DNA of 64,000 nt from Ophiura sarsii. Lineage: Eukaryota > Echinodermata > Ophiuroidea > Amphilepidida > Ophiuridae. The notes under the pieces are model-generated. The model had not been told where the DNA came from, did not search any database, and saw nothing but the letters and a program-made list of their open reading frames with translations. Position numbers and translations under genes: made by a program. Shown one piece after another: positions 11,443 through 24,800 of this stretch (positions within the stretch are counted from its first letter, which is position 1; each line of letters opens with the position of its first letter). The stretch lies in the NCBI GenBank assembly GCA_035610835.1, contig CM069442.1:65808654-65872653 (forward strand), given 5' to 3'.

Positions 11443-11786
11443 AATGTGACATTTATTTATTATTTAAAGCTACATTGTCGATTAGAACACCATTTTATTT
11501 ACGGTAATAGACACATTTAATATAATATAAAATAAAAATATTAATTTCGCACTGAATAACTGAATTTGGAGATATTTTCGGTTTTATTACGACCCAACTG
11601 GTCTCACTCAGGTTCAAATTAAAAGTGACATTTATTTATTATTTAAAGCTACATTGTCGATTAGAACACCATTTTATTTACGGTAATAGACACATTTAAT
11701 ATAATATAAAATTAAAATATTAATTTCGCACTGAATAACTGAATTTGGAGATATTTTCGGTTTTATTACGACCCAACTGGTCTCTA
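11443..11786. repeat. Direct duplication, about 181-bp period
   Basis: The segment starting GTGACATTTATTTATTATTT and ending GACCCAACTGGTCTC occurs twice, at about 11446 and 11627, almost identical. The high identity implies a recent duplication. Confidence 0.9.
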
Positions 11787-11873
11787 TGGTGGCCAAGTTA
11801 ACTTGTCCACCAAAAATGTATTCATTCATATTGAGTTGGGTGGGGTAGAATTATTTTTTATTATTACTCATCA

Positions 11874-11893
11874 GGGGGGGGGGGGGGGGGGGG
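11874..11893 (+). repeat. Poly-G tract
   Basis: Uninterrupted G run of about 19 bases. Confidence 0.9.
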
Positions 11894-11999
11894 TGGTTGT
11901 GGCCTGCATAGAGGGGGAATTGTTTTTTCTTCCGAAAACTTCCTACGCCCACATACGTAAAATACGCTTAAACAACGCTGTTGATATTTATAAACTTCA

Positions 12000-12500
12000 A
12001 TGTGAATTATTTTAAACATCAAAATAGCAGGCGATAATAATCCCAAAATTGCAATAAGGTATCATTTTAACAGCCACTACTGCGTGCTGCACCCCACACA
12101 TACGGATGAATGAACTCTAGTACGTGCATACGTTGACACGGTTGGTGTGTGTTTGTTTAGTATACAGTGAATAGCAGCAGTATGTGTACTCAGAGATATT
12201 GTTATGTAACAACTTCCTGCCTGTTGTACACAGTTGGAATACATGTAGGGTTGAATTTATTTGTGGTGTGATTTGTATTCTTTTATAACTCCTTTAATTC
12301 CTATACATAATGATATCGAGAAGAATTTCACCCCTCCTATTTGGGGGTTATAGTTATAATAATAATAATAATAATAATAATGGCATATACCATCCTTTGA
12401 AAAAAGTCTGGAATTCCGAATTCCTCTACATTCCTCTGAGTTCATTCTACTCAGCATTGTTCAGCTGTAATGTAGTAGAGGTCTAATTAAATGGGGTCAC
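12000..12500. other. No gene seen; (TAA)n microsatellite
   Basis: Mostly unique sequence containing a TAA microsatellite at about 12356-12380. Immediately after it comes a short block related to the GTCTGGAATTCC repeat of 1.4-1.8 kb. Confidence 0.5.
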
Positions 12501-12536
12501 AAACACCAGGGAGGTGTTTGCATACATGTGTATGTA

Positions 12537-14108
12537 TGGGAGGGGCGGGAGGGGGGGGGGGGAGAAGATATATTGTAAACGAGGCAAAGGTTGGTTTATT
12601 CCGTATTATAGAACAAACGGGATATATTTAAAAAGTGGGGTGACGGGAATTAGACGCAGCATGTGGAGGGCGGGAGGGGTGGGGGCGGGAAAAGATATAT
12701 TGTAAACAAGACAAATGTTGGTTTATTCCGTATTATAGAACAAACGGGATATATTTAAAAAGTGGGGTGACGGGAATGAGACGCAGCATGTTGGGGTGGG
12801 GGGGGGGGAAGATATATTGTAAACAAGACAAATGTTGGTTTATTCCGTATTATAGAACAAACGGGATATATTTAAAAAGTGGGGTGACGGGAATGAGACG
12901 CAGTATGTTGGGGTGGGGGGGGGGGGGGAAGATATATTGTAAACAAGACAAATGTTGGTTTATTCCGTATTATAGAACAAACGGGATATATTTAAAAAGT
13001 GGGGTGACGGGAATGAGACGCAGCATGTTGGGGTGGGGGGGGGGGGAAAGATATATTGTAAACAAGACAAATGTTGGTTTATTCCGTATTATAGAACAAA
13101 CGGGATATATTTAAAAAGTGGGGTGACGGGAATGAGACGCAGCATGTTGGGGTGGGGGGGGGAAGATATATTGTAAACAAGACAAATGTTGGTTTATTCA
13201 GTATTATAGAACAAACGGGATATATTTTTTTTAAAAGGTGGGGTGACGGGGATGAGACGCAGAATGTGGGGAGAGGAGTGGAGGCTGGAAAAGATATATT
13301 GTAAACAAGACAAATGTTGGTTTATTCCGTATTATAGAACAAACGGGATATATTTAAAAAGTGGGGTGACGGGAATGAGACGCAGCATGTGGGGAGGGGG
13401 GGTGAGAGGGGTGGTGCGGGAAAAGATATAGGCCTATTGTAAACAAGACAAATGTTGGTTTATTCCGTATTATAGAACAAACGGGATATATTTAGAAAGT
13501 GGGGTGACGGTGATGAGATGCAGCATGTGTGGGGGGGGGGGGGGCGGGGGGAGAAGATATATTGTTAACAAGACAAATGTTGGTTTATTCCGTATTATAG
13601 AACAAACGGGATATATTTAAAAAGTGGGGTGACGGGAATGAGACGCAGCATGTTGGGGTGGGGGGGGGGGGAAGATATATTGTAAACAAGACAAATGTTG
13701 GTTTATTCAGTATTATAGAACAAACGGGATATATTTTTTTTAAAAGGTGGGGTGACGGGGATGAGACGCAGAATGTGGGGAGAGGAGTGGAGGCTGGAAA
13801 AGATATATTGTAAACAAGACAAATGTTGGTTTATTCCGTATTATAGAACAAACGGGATATATTTAAAAAGTGGGGTGACGGGAATGAGACGCAGCATGTG
13901 GGGAGGGGGGGTGAGAGGGGTGGTGCGGGAAAAGATATAGGCCTATTGTAAACAAGACAAATGTTGGTTTATTCCGTATTATAGAACAAACGGGATATAT
14001 TTAGAAAGTGGGGTGACGGTGATGAGATGCAGCATGTGTGGGGGGGGGGGGGGGCGGGGGGAGAAGATATATTGTTAACAAGACAAATGTTGGTTTATTC
14101 CGTATTAA
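12537..14108. repeat. Satellite array, 13 units of about 115-135 bp, with a 509-bp higher-order repeat
   Basis: Each unit has GATATATTGTAAACAAGACA, AATGTTGGTTTATTCCGTAT, ATAGAACAAACGGGATATAT, then AAAAAGTGGGGTGACGGGAA, TGAGACGCAGCATG and a variable poly-G/GGGGAGG spacer. Units begin near 12560 and the last is truncated at about 14108. A block of four units is duplicated with a 509-bp offset (about 13140 to 13650), shown by shared variants such as the longer poly-T before AAAAGGTGGGG. Frames through it are artefacts that repeat with the units. Confidence 0.95.
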
Positions 14109-14109
14109 A

Positions 14110-14385
14110 AATTAAGACATACTCCAATTTCAACCGGACTTGTTTTATCATATGTGGATTGATGAGCCAAGAAAAAAAGTCAATCACTCTGGCAATGTCA
14201 GAGGACAAGGGGTCACTAGAGGTCAATGAACTTTACAAGGCAAAACATTAAGACATACTCCAATTTCAACCGGATTTGTTTTATCTTAAGTGGATTGATG
14301 AGCAAAGAAAAAAAGTCAATCACGCTGTGAAGGTCAGATGTCAAGAAAGGGTCACTAGAGGTCAATGAACTTTATAGGGCAGCCA
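14110..14385. repeat. Two-copy tandem repeat, about 137-bp unit
   Basis: ATTAAGACATACTCCAATTT, TGGATTGATGAGC, AGAAAAAAAGTCAATCAC and GGGTCACTAGAGGTCAATGA each occur twice, offset by about 137 bp. Confidence 0.9.
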
Positions 14386-14660
14386 CTTGACCCCATAGAG
14401 GAATCAGGAAATCCGGGTTTTTTCCACCAGAGACAGGATTTCCGAAATAAATTTGGTCACCTATACAATTGATCAATTTTGACCCCATAGAGGAATCAGG
14501 AAATCCGGGGTTTTTTTTCCACCAGAGACAGGATTTCCGAGGTTTTTTTGGTCACTTATACAATTGATCAATTTTGACCCCATAGAGGAATCAGGAAATC
14601 CGGCTTTTTTTCCTTACTGAAGACAGGATTTCCAGGAAATTTCAGTGCATATCAGGAAAT
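14385..14660. repeat. Minisatellite next to right end (same unit as 760-1175)
   Basis: Three units of CCCATAGAGGAATCAGGAAA, poly-T and CACCAGAGACAGGATTTCC, with GGTCACTTATACAATTGATC between them. Same orientation as the copy near the left end. Confidence 0.9.
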
Positions 14661-14784
14661 CCGGGTTTTTTTCTGATGAAAATGTTATTCCTCAGTCCTC
14701 CTTCACGCAATTGTTGCCTGGATTTCCGGACTTTTCATGTTGTCAATATGTGGATTTCCGGGTTTTTAAAGCAACACGTCTTCA

Positions 14785-14827
14785 TATCCTCTATGGGGGG
14801 AGGGCATAGTTTATCTGGAATAGCCCA
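14785..14827 (-). repeat. Right terminal inverted repeat of 14.1-kb element
   Basis: Reads inward on the minus strand as TGGGCTATTCCAGATAAA then the CCCTCCCCCCATAGAGGAT block. It differs from the left end at about two positions and is followed by the resumed minisatellite. Confidence 0.8.
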
Positions 14828-14860
14828 TTACGAGGTTTTCTTTTAGTTTTTAAAATGCAA

Positions 14861-17800
14861 TTTGTAGTCTTTGGTATAGGATCATGTTGTCTAGACAACC
14901 TTTTGATAGCCCCACCTTTCATTTGAGGGACCTTTAGGGCAGCTTGCCCTACTTTTATATGATATCCATTTTTCATCATTATCATCTTCCATCAGTCGCT
15001 GTCTGTTCAATACTCCACTACTGGCTCAAGGCATCATGTGCACCATGTTGTCGCCAATTTCTTGCTGGAAATGTAGTTTATTTCTCAGTTATTTCTCCCT
15101 GTCTCTGACTGCCAATTGCAATATAAACTCAAAGAAGGTCTGAATTTTTTAAAACACTTTGCGATACATTCTTACAATTTTCCAATTAAAAACAAAATGG
15201 CTTTCAAGATTTGACATCATGATTACCAAATTTGATAAAAATATTAAATCATTACTAAATGGTAATTTTACAGTATGTCAGTCAGCATGTTAAAATGTTG
15301 CATCCAATCACGGACAATATTTGCAGTATGGAATAGGCATGGCTATACTCTTATCTAAACACATACAACATTCATTATAAAAAGGTCACATTTGTCCATT
15401 TCACGCTACTTGTGCGGTGTACCGCAGGTGGGCATACGGATGGATCGAAGCAAGACGTAAAAGCGTAACCTTTCCAGTCGGCAAATGAAATTTACAAGAT
15501 CAGCTCCAGTGCGGATATCCATTTAGATTTTCGCAAGGGTTAATTTGTAACTATGGCTCACTCCAACGCTCACTCACTTAAGGAGCATGATCTGCTCGGC
15601 ATGGTATTTAACCATTCCCGTCTTCTTACTATGCCTGCCTGCCTTGGCTGCTTGCCCGTAAGCTTGCCATTCATCTGATGGTGATTTGTCACTTTATAGT
15701 GAAACGTGGGCTCGAGTTGAATAGTCATAGTATTGATTTGTTCGGTAATTGATGAAATTGTAGATTTGCACTATTCTCTGTGACTTTACAGTCATGATAC
15801 GGAGGGGACATGTGACAATCACCACCGCAGAGATGATGTAACCATGGTAGCGTGGTTTCCAAGCGATGGTGCTACCATGGTTACATTACAAGGAATTGAT
15901 TGAGGAATTTTTGTCTTTTAGTAGATTTGTTAAATGACAATTTGGGTAATTTCTGGAAATAATAACCATATAAAAACACTTAATTTTGCAATTCTCTCCA
16001 TTGCAAATAGAGTTGGAAGACAGTCATATCTGCAGGTTATAACTAAATAGAAATGCTCCTTGGGAAAGCTTCTGTAATAATTAAAGATGGGGTATATGTA
16101 TAGATTTGATTTTTTATGAATCAAAAGCAGTTTTATAAAGCAACTTAATAATATTGGAAAACTACTATTTTAGGGGATCGAAAGACCCTGGTATTACACG
16201 TACTACTCAATTCTGAAATTAATATTTATTTTCTAATCATGACATTTCTGAGACACAAACAAAATCCACCCAGAGGTGTGTGGCATGAAAGGAAATAACA
16301 CAAATTTTATTAGTCTCTGAAATGATTAGAGAGTTCAAGGGTGTTTACCAGGACAGGAAATGTTTGAAATGCATGAAGGCTCCTAAATAATTAAGTTTTG
16401 ATGATGATGAGGATGACAATGATGTTGTTAACTCAATCGGCCAAGGATGTCAAGGACATCGTTTTGGTTCCTATGTGTATGTATATTTACGGTGTGAACA
16501 ATAAATCTTGTGTTTATTTCAATTTTTCATTCAAACTTGGAATAACAATGATGTCATATTTATACCTTTACAGTTATAATCTAATAGCATATGTCTGCCA
16601 TCCCCTTTGGTATGCTCAATGGATTTTTACAATGGATTTTGTGTTTGTTTATATCAATTTGTGATATCAAATCATAATCCTATCAAAATTATAATTTTTA
16701 CTTATTGTGTCAAGGGTATCCTCTTAGTCAAAGCCTCTTAGTATGCTTTGTACGTACTTAATACATTTTGTGTTTAAAAAATGAAAAGTAAAGATAGAAC
16801 AAATGGCTCCAAAAACCAAACAGGCCCCACTAGAAACATTAATTATTTTATTCTAAGCTCCTTTTTCAATTAAAAAGAAAGCCTAAAAGACTTTATATAT
16901 GTTTTCCCTCTTACTTTCTAGAATAATAGAAACCAAAGAGTATCAGAGCTATGTAGAATTGCTGTCAAAGCTTTTAACGATCCATTAACCGTTGACGGAC
17001 ACTATGTGCAAAAGAAGTCTCAATAACCACTATAAAATCATGTATGTATTTATCATTAGGATTGTGTAGCGGCCATTTCAATTCGCATATTATATTAAAG
17101 ACAATTTTGGACAGTGTTTAGTGCTCTAGTGGCCCCATCTGGTCATTTGAGCAACTCAGTGGTCTCACGTTTCAATTTTTCATAAGTGAAGATGACTTGT
17201 TTTCTTTTCTGTTAAATGTCGTGTCAGGTTGGAGAGACGAGTGAAATATTGTGTGGTTTTCCGGACTTGATCTGATCAATGTAAATTGAAGCTTTTAATG
17301 CATCCCGTTATGGCGAAACTAGTGTTGAGCTGAAGATGACTTTGTAACAGGACATGTAGAGAAAGGTGAAGAAATCATGATGGCCTAGAGGCTACTATTA
17401 ACCCTTTGATGTCTGAAATCGTAATGGGTTAGGAAATGCAAGGATATTAACCCTGCGATGTCTGGAATCATGATAGACTAGGTGGCTTGACCCTGTAGTG
17501 TCTGAATTATACAAACCATTTGCTCTAACTAACCGCCGTGTGAAAATTAATCAAATTGTTCCATTTTATAGCACTGATTAATCTAGAGACCATCCCATAG
17601 GCCCTGAAACTCGATTACTAGTTTCTCACCCTACATTTTCTTAGCTTATAATGAGGAAACTATTAAGAGCAGAATTTTGCACACAAATATCGTCAGAAAT
17701 CACACTGCAGATGCTGCTGAAAAATGTGGCATGGAGTTCTTATAGCTTTAACAATTGTTTTTCAAGCTCATTCATAATTTAATGTTTGCTGATATTCTTG

Positions 17801-19430
17801 ACTGTGAATTTAGTAATAATGTATATTTTGTGACATGGATAAAGGATTTTTAAAATAAAGAAAATGAAAATAAAGTAGTCTACAAAAATATTTGATTTGA
17901 AGGACAGGCTGGCTATTGATGATATAAGCAAGTCCTTGTATTTTGTCAGTATAAATGTATTAGCCATTTACTTCAACTTCATAAACCATACTGAATCTAC
18001 AATCATCCATGCTCCAGCGAACATATCGCTAAACCTTAGAGGCCATCTCCGCCGTTACGCCATGATGACACATCGTCCCCCCAAAGATGCCATTTTAGAA
18101 ACGTAATATGGATGACAATAAATGCCTGACAGGTTTCCGGCACTTCACACACCATTTGTTATGATATCTAACAGATTATTTGCCTAAAGCAGCATGTTTT
18201 AGAAGGAAAGAAAAAATACGGCAAAATTAGAAAATGAGTATCAATTTTATTCCCGAGACTTACACTTATGTGTCATTTGCATATTGTTTGCGTCATTATG
18301 GAATAGGTACCTCACCAGTTTCAGGCTCTCTTGCACGCACCGTGGCTTTGATCGGATTGTTTTGCCATAAGCATCATAAAATAAAGGAGATAAATTGAAA
18401 AATATTTGAAGAAATTGATTGTAGAGAGATATGCGATAATTTGCATATCTAGTGTCATTAATGGATAGATTTATATGCGCAGGTGGTCATATTTTCATGA
18501 ATGGATGAATATGTTAGCAGTAGAGAACATTCACAAAATTTGGTAATATTTGTATAGAGCATGGTGTAGGCAAGTATTAGATGAAAATTATGTGAAATAG
18601 TTAACTACATTCGGATACATTTGACTTACTGATATGGCTTTGATGAGATTAGTAAACTGATAATTTAGTCGGACGCATATTATTGGGATGAGATTTTTTA
18701 GCAACATGCCTAGAATGATTTGTTATTTTGGTATAAATTTGCTTATTTTTGTTTACATTTAAGAATGAATGTCCACTGTCTGAAGCTTATTCTTTTAATG
18801 ACAATTGAAATAAACTGAATTGTTGGATCACAAAATTCAACATTTAACCTGTCATGTTATGACAATAAATCAATCAAATGAACCAAACATCAACAATATG
18901 AAACATCATCTATACTCACATTTTGTGTATGAACTGAAGTGCACTTTGAATATTTAGAATGTTTTTCTAGACAAGATTGTGAATATCAATTTTCAAATCA
19001 ACTTCGATATTTGGATTGGCGTCACAATCATCCCAAAATAGTCCCTACAGAGGAGCATTTTTCATGTGAATAATGTCAGTACGTTATCACACCACTTCAT
19101 TTATCCATATTAATATAATTTATAACCAAATTGAGTAGTGCATGTCTACTACTTCCTAGGGAGGTCTGCATGTACAAGGAACATCCCAGTTTGTCCATTT
19201 GGGGTAAGTAATCTAAATGAAATTGCCCAATGCCCATTGAATATTTGCATTATTTATCTGAAATTAAAGAATAAATAATGATGTTAGTAGGCCTACTACT
19301 ATCATGTTGTTTGCAATGTAGCATTCAAAAGTGCAATGTGATCAAATTAGAGCGATAATGAGATCCTACGATTTCTGTTTGCTTAGAAACAATTAATATA
19401 TATATAATTACCAACATATATGATATTACT
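14861..19430. other. Unique sequence, no gene seen
   Basis: Long non-repetitive AT-rich stretch. Two sub-blocks, about 15400-15700 and 18000-18110, have more even base composition. No splice-bounded coding frame could be supported. A degenerate three-unit repeat (AACCCT..GATGTCTGRAATC) lies at about 17398-17510. Confidence 0.5.
15837..15885. repeat. Hairpin, 15-bp arms
   Basis: TGTAACCATGGTAGC and GCTACCATGGTTACA form perfectly paired arms around a 19-nt loop. Function unknown. Confidence 0.85.
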
Positions 19431-19434
19431 GTAA

Positions 19435-19625
19435 AACACTTTAATTTCGTGGATACTTTATTTCGCGAATTGAAAATGATTTTTTTTTTAGCGGGAATTT
19501 CATTTCGCGAATCTGGAAATGTTACTGTTACTTTCAATGCTAAATTGTTAGTTTTGCGGGTAATTAATTTTGTGAATCCACATCCCTCGCTAAATGTGCA
19601 AAAATGAAATCCCTCGCGAAGGTCT
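19435..19625. repeat. TTTCGCGAA-type degenerate repeat
   Basis: Several words of the type ATTTCGCGAAT, ATTTCGTGGAT and CCTCGCGAAGG sit within 190 bp, near an ACTGTAAAACAC start. It resembles a dispersed repeat with CGCGAA words, but no clear terminal repeats or target duplication were found. Confidence 0.5.
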
Positions 19626-20830
19626 GTCATATTATATTTGTGAAGCAATGCCACCAATTTAATATTTTATTATAATGGCCAAAGTAGAAGTCCAGTATGT
19701 AATATTATAACAACCCGTAATGAACTGCCAAAACTTCATCGATATTAATATAAACGCTTGATCATAATGTCCAAACTAATTTATTCTATGTTTGCGCATC
19801 TAAGGTTGCAATGTTTGCGTAGAGTGACAACTGTACTCGCACATTATAATTTACATCCATGCAAATTTCACTCTAGCCCGATTTTCCTCCGTCCTCTTAA
19901 AACCTTGCCGAGACGTATGACAATACCCACCAGGAGTGTTACAGACCATTTCACACTCACTGCGACGTAATTAAGAGCCTGGAGTCATTTGGTGATATTT
20001 TTTCTTCATTTTGTCATTGAAGGCTCGAAAAATATCCAATTTCTGATCTCTTTTGATAGTCCACAGAGTGCTGCCCAGGGTATTATCTAACATTGGTGAT
20101 TTTAACCCTTAGTCATTTAATGTGCTCATGGAATCGGATCAGAATATGGGGATTTATGACTCAGATGAGACACAGTATAAATGTTTGTTTTGGGGGTAAT
20201 TTCTGAGCTGGTATTGATGGTACTTTGGAGGCTGTAATGGGGTCATTTACTGCTGGGAATGAGCTTGGATTACCTGAAATGTTTTTACGGGACATTTACT
20301 GTATATAGCCCTTATTTAATCAGGATTGTATTTTATGTCTATCCACCATATGTCATAAATATACATGTACAGTATGTTTTACTGTGAATATAATAATTGG
20401 TTCCATAAGGCTCCATCCATCAAGTAAGCTAAAATAGCACTTTGGGAGCTATTTCTACCTTTAATCAGCTGACCTGATATTGCATGTTTCTAGCCATAAT
20501 ATGTTTTGAATATAATTTCAAAAATACAACAGATTGGAAATTGAAGCAACAATTTCATTTCAAATGGCTTCAAGTTGTGTGAATAAATTCACCTGCTTTT
20601 AAACACCACATGCACAGATTTGTCCAGGGGTTATTTTTTGTTTCTTCCTTTTCAATTTTTGTAAAGGGTATGATATGACCTATATTATGATATTATTGAT
20701 ATCTTGAGGCTTGAGGACATTTTGGAACTCTACAGGTAACAAAATTCATAACAGTGAGTGCTCAATTCTCTTCTGTTTGTGTTAAAATATGTACTGGCCA
20801 TAAATAATTTCAGTGTTTTATTACTGCACA
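19626..20830. other. Unique sequence, no gene seen
   Basis: AT-rich and non-repetitive. No supported coding region. Confidence 0.45.
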
Positions 20831-20834
20831 AGTG

Positions 20835-20995
20835 CTTTCAGGGGTAGACAGCAAACATTGCCAAACGTGTACATTTATATACCATACTGGTACATTATTG
20901 CTATCAGCAGTATACAGCAAACATTGCCAATTGTGTACATTTATATACCATACTGGTACATTATTGCTATCAGCAGTAGACAGCAAACATTGAAC
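20835..20995. repeat. Tandem repeat, about 70-bp unit, 2.3 copies
   Basis: GACAGCAAACATTGCCAA, GTGTACATTTATATACCATA and CTGGTACATTATTGCTATCA repeat with a period of about 70 bp. The CTATCAGCAGTAGACAGCAA junction word links it to the repeats at 28850-29160. Confidence 0.9.
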
Positions 20996-21749
20996 AGCTT
21001 TGGTTGGTTTAGGCATCCTTTGCAACCCAGCATGGTGTATACACAAATGTTCATATCCCTGTTGTTTTCTACCAATGTGTCTCATAACTATAGTTTGTTC
21101 GGGTCAAAATAGGCAAGATATTTGAAGTTGTACTTTCAGGTATATCAGTTGAATAACAATTATTAATTGTAATGATAAAACTGGGTTATTAGGCTGAATG
21201 GAATTATTATTTCTTTTTAGTAATATTATAGTAATCATTCTTGTAAATGCCACAATTGTTGAACAAATGCAGTGGTGAACTACTGGGGATACCATCAATT
21301 ATGGCTGAGTCAATTCATGAAGTTTCTAACTATCCTCTGGTACAGATTTTCATTTGAAACGTATACAAATAATCCATGTGCAGACATATTGAACAAACAA
21401 AATAATCGGTGTTCTACCCAATAGCCCACTGATGTAAGGCTTACAATGCCAATCTTTGTTTATTGATCATTGCTGCAACTTTTGTACTAAACACACTATA
21501 AAAAAGACAGGAAGGCATTCCTCATTCATTCATATTCAGTATAATGTAAAAGGGGTTATTCTGCCAAAAATCATTTTTTTAATCATTTTCGTGCATTGAA
21601 TTAATCTGGTTTTTTTTGGATTTTGTGTTTCTTACCAAGATTTGTATATTTTCTTGGAATGAGGCATAACATATGCAAAAGTATAGTAGTGGGGACGGAC
21701 AGAAGAACAGGGTGAAGGAGTTAAATGGGGGACCAGAAAGTTATGTCAG

Positions 21750-21826
21750 CCGCCCCTAGGGATTGAGCCTGGTGTCAGGCGAGTGACACAACCACCAAAC
21801 CACGAGCGCTGGGCTGCCCAGGCTAA
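21750..21826 (-). repeat. tRNA-derived SINE head
   Basis: On the minus strand an A-box-like TGGTTTGGTGGTTGTGTC is followed by CTCGCCTGACACCAGG and a B-box-like GGCTCAATCC at tRNA spacing. The arms are only partly pairable, so it is a tRNA-related SINE promoter rather than a tRNA gene. The SINE body was not delimited. Confidence 0.6.
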
Positions 21827-21829
21827 ATC

Positions 21830-24800
21830 TTTGCAGAGACCATAATACCAGGGGTTTCTTGCACCATGGGATAGAACTTGTGTGTACATTTTTAGAAGTG
21901 CTGCTGGCTGTGTTAATTAATGTAGGACAAACCCATCTCTACTTACATCATGCGGAGAACATGCAGAGTAAATGGAAGCAGGTTCGTGGTAAACCAATTC
22001 TATAGTGTACTTCAAACTGTCATCCCATCACTCTAATAATTGATCAAATATGATTGCGCTTTGAATTAGGCCATATAAAATTACATGTTTCTTCTTTGGG
22101 ACTTTGTGAGAGGAGGAGGGCCTTGTTATAGTGACATTTTTATTAAAGCACTTTGTTATCAAGTCAAGATTTTCGAAAATGGAGTTTGGTTCCAAAAGTG
22201 TTACGTTTCTATAGGAAACATAAACACTCCTGCCTGTAGGAGGATAATAAAGCAATACTAACAGCCTTGGTTTCAGTCTCATGTATTATCTATTTTCAAT
22301 TCCTTTTTCACTTCTCAAATCGAAAATGTTCAATTGGCAAGATGTCTTCCTTTTCACCATATAAAAACAGTATGCAAAGTTTTTTTTCTTCTTCTCAGTA
22401 TGTTTGTAAGGACAAAATGGATTCAAGCTTTTAAACCGATGTCATTTACAACTGTGAGATGATCATTTTTGTATTGCACTAATGTTTTCTTGCATCGCAC
22501 TATAGCGTGAAAGCTTAAAAAAGATTCGACTTTTGATGATGCATAATATTTGAAATGGCTCCCAAGAGTAATGATGCCTCGCTGATCATATCGGCTTCTT
22601 TGATTTTCGCATATAGTTCCATATTTTTCTTAATTAATGAAAATGGTTTTCTGGAACTAAATCGACCCAATTCCTTGTAACCTGTAAATGTTCATGATAC
22701 ATCAAATTTGATATACCATCAGAGTGGAGCAGAAATCATTAACAAAAATCATTAACTGTATCAGCTCTTGGGGAATTTTAATTTATATATCCATTTTGGA
22801 TTAACTAGTGTATCACCATCTTCAGATATTTACTCAGGGAGTCAACAATGGAGGATTACCCAATTCGTTGGCACTTCTTTCACTGTCGTTTTGCACTAAG
22901 CATTTAAAGCACGATCTAGTGAATATTAAAATTAATTAATGTGCATTAGTATTCATATTAAAGACATCTTATTGAAATCCTCTTTCCATTGGGACTTGTA
23001 AATGATTTTCGCTTAGCGATGTGCAAAAAATGACAAAACACTTTAGGCATTCAAATCTTTTAAAGTCAGTTTGGTACAAAATTGGCATGCCTCATTATTT
23101 TGGAAATTGATATGAACAAGCATGGCTCCCAAATTGAACGGAAGAAAGGTTCAACACGAAAGCATTGGGCTTGGTGCGTATTTCCATCAACAGAAGCATT
23201 CAAGAGATGGGATTCTTGTGCATGTTTAAATACACAAGACATACTGTGTTTTTGTCATTTTGTACTGAATAAACTATATCTTGCTACATGGCTCTACGGG
23301 TGATGCACCGTGTCCTCAGGGCATGCAAAACGTGTGACCAGTGGAGCAGGGAAGATCGGAGAGGAGGCGGGATGACCGTGAAGGAGATTAAATTGAGGGC
23401 GTACATCCTATTTATGATCTGTCAGGTCGTGGTGTATATGGGTCGTTGCATGCCCTTTTCAACATAGTACGGATACGGTTTCATGTAGTAATTACATGTA
23501 TGTGGGCGATGTATGTGCCGGGTTGTTAGGGGTAATTTATCTTTCTTTAAAGGGTGCTTCAACTGTTTTAAAAATGCTTAAAACATTCTTTGAACAAACA
23601 AGATACTGTTCTTTACTATTGCTGTGTTGAGACATTTAACAACAAAAGTGTTTTTCATACTAAGAAGTTAAAGTGCATAGTTATGCAAGTAATTTAGATT
23701 TCAAATCAATTTAGATAATAGCGAATAAATCCCTTATGAAATCTTTGTTTGAATGTGTATCACCAAATTTAATGTAATTCATATTGCTGAATAAATTGAA
23801 TTGAATTGAATGTCAAGAAGACTTCATCAAGCTTGAATATCATCAGTAGTGGTATGTTACATGATGTAAATTACATGATGTTATTGTTGAAATATGTGAA
23901 AAATTGATTTACCATTTAATAGTCGATGACCTGATTTAAGGCCTGACCTGCCATGACCATGACCATATTTACCAATTAAAAGATGACAAATTAAAACGGA
24001 AATGAATTTCTTGTTTTGTCATTGTAAATTTGATTGCATCTGTTCATTTCATTTCTGTTATTTTATTTTTAGATTTTGTTGAAATTTATTTTTACAAGTA
24101 ATAGGCCTAAAATAGTTTTATATGTAACACAAGTGGGGGGAGTAGAATGGAAATGTTTAAAAAAATGTGCATAATTAGCCCCTGCTTACCCTCTGAACAG
24201 AAGGTGACCCAAGTTTAATAATCCCCTGATGTTTATATAATAACTAAGTAGTCAACACAACATTTATATGTACAACATTCAAATTTGCACCACCCTAAAA
24301 TGTCATCTTTGGATAAATATTCAAATGTCAGAATTTTGGCACACACAGATACTGACACACAGATTCTTTACGATAGACTGTGTATTCCCCCAGCGATATA
24401 TTTAATTTTTTACAATCAGCATATTCACGTACGTACGTGTATTAGTACCCTGCAGCTAAACATCCGATTCTGAACAGGTATTTAATACATGTATGAATGA
24501 TTGGGTGTCCATGAATCACTGGAGTCTTAATTACATCACAATTCTGTTTCTCTCTCTTGATGTATCATAGTTCTAATTTAAATTCACACCGCTGCTTCGT
24601 ATTCAGTCAACATTTCTGTACAAAGGGGGTTATATAATGAAATAGAATAGTAACAGGTGCAGCGTTGATCCATCATGGAGGATTTTTGGGGCACATTGAG
24701 GAGTTTTAATTACGGCGTTTTGTGTGAATTTTTCCAAATATTTTGTAAGTGTAAAGTAATGTCTGGTTTATTATGGTGACTGACATTTGTTTGGATTGAG

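Larger units (their letters stand above)
719..14826. mobile_element. Giant composite terminal-inverted-repeat element, 14.1 kb
   Basis: Seen in sequence: the two ends, starting GGGCTATTCCAGATAAA and running about 42 bp through a CCCTCCCCCCATAGAGGAT block, are inverted copies with only about two mismatches. The outer flanks belong to one minisatellite unit and can be rejoined with a possible 3-bp ATT target duplication. The interior holds satellites, a second divergent end at 1382, and several nested smaller elements. No transposase ORF is visible, so it would be non-autonomous or have lost its gene. The superfamily is not determined. A weaker alternative is two solo ends of separate MITEs, but the continuity of the flanks argues against it. 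Confidence 0.6.

Noticed and set aside
12514..13940. Several glycine-rich open frames with repeated peptide text
   Set aside because: They repeat exactly with the satellite unit and include poly-G translated as glycine.
12537..14108. CRISPR array
   Set aside because: Units are long, spacers are not unique, and the sequence context is clearly eukaryotic.
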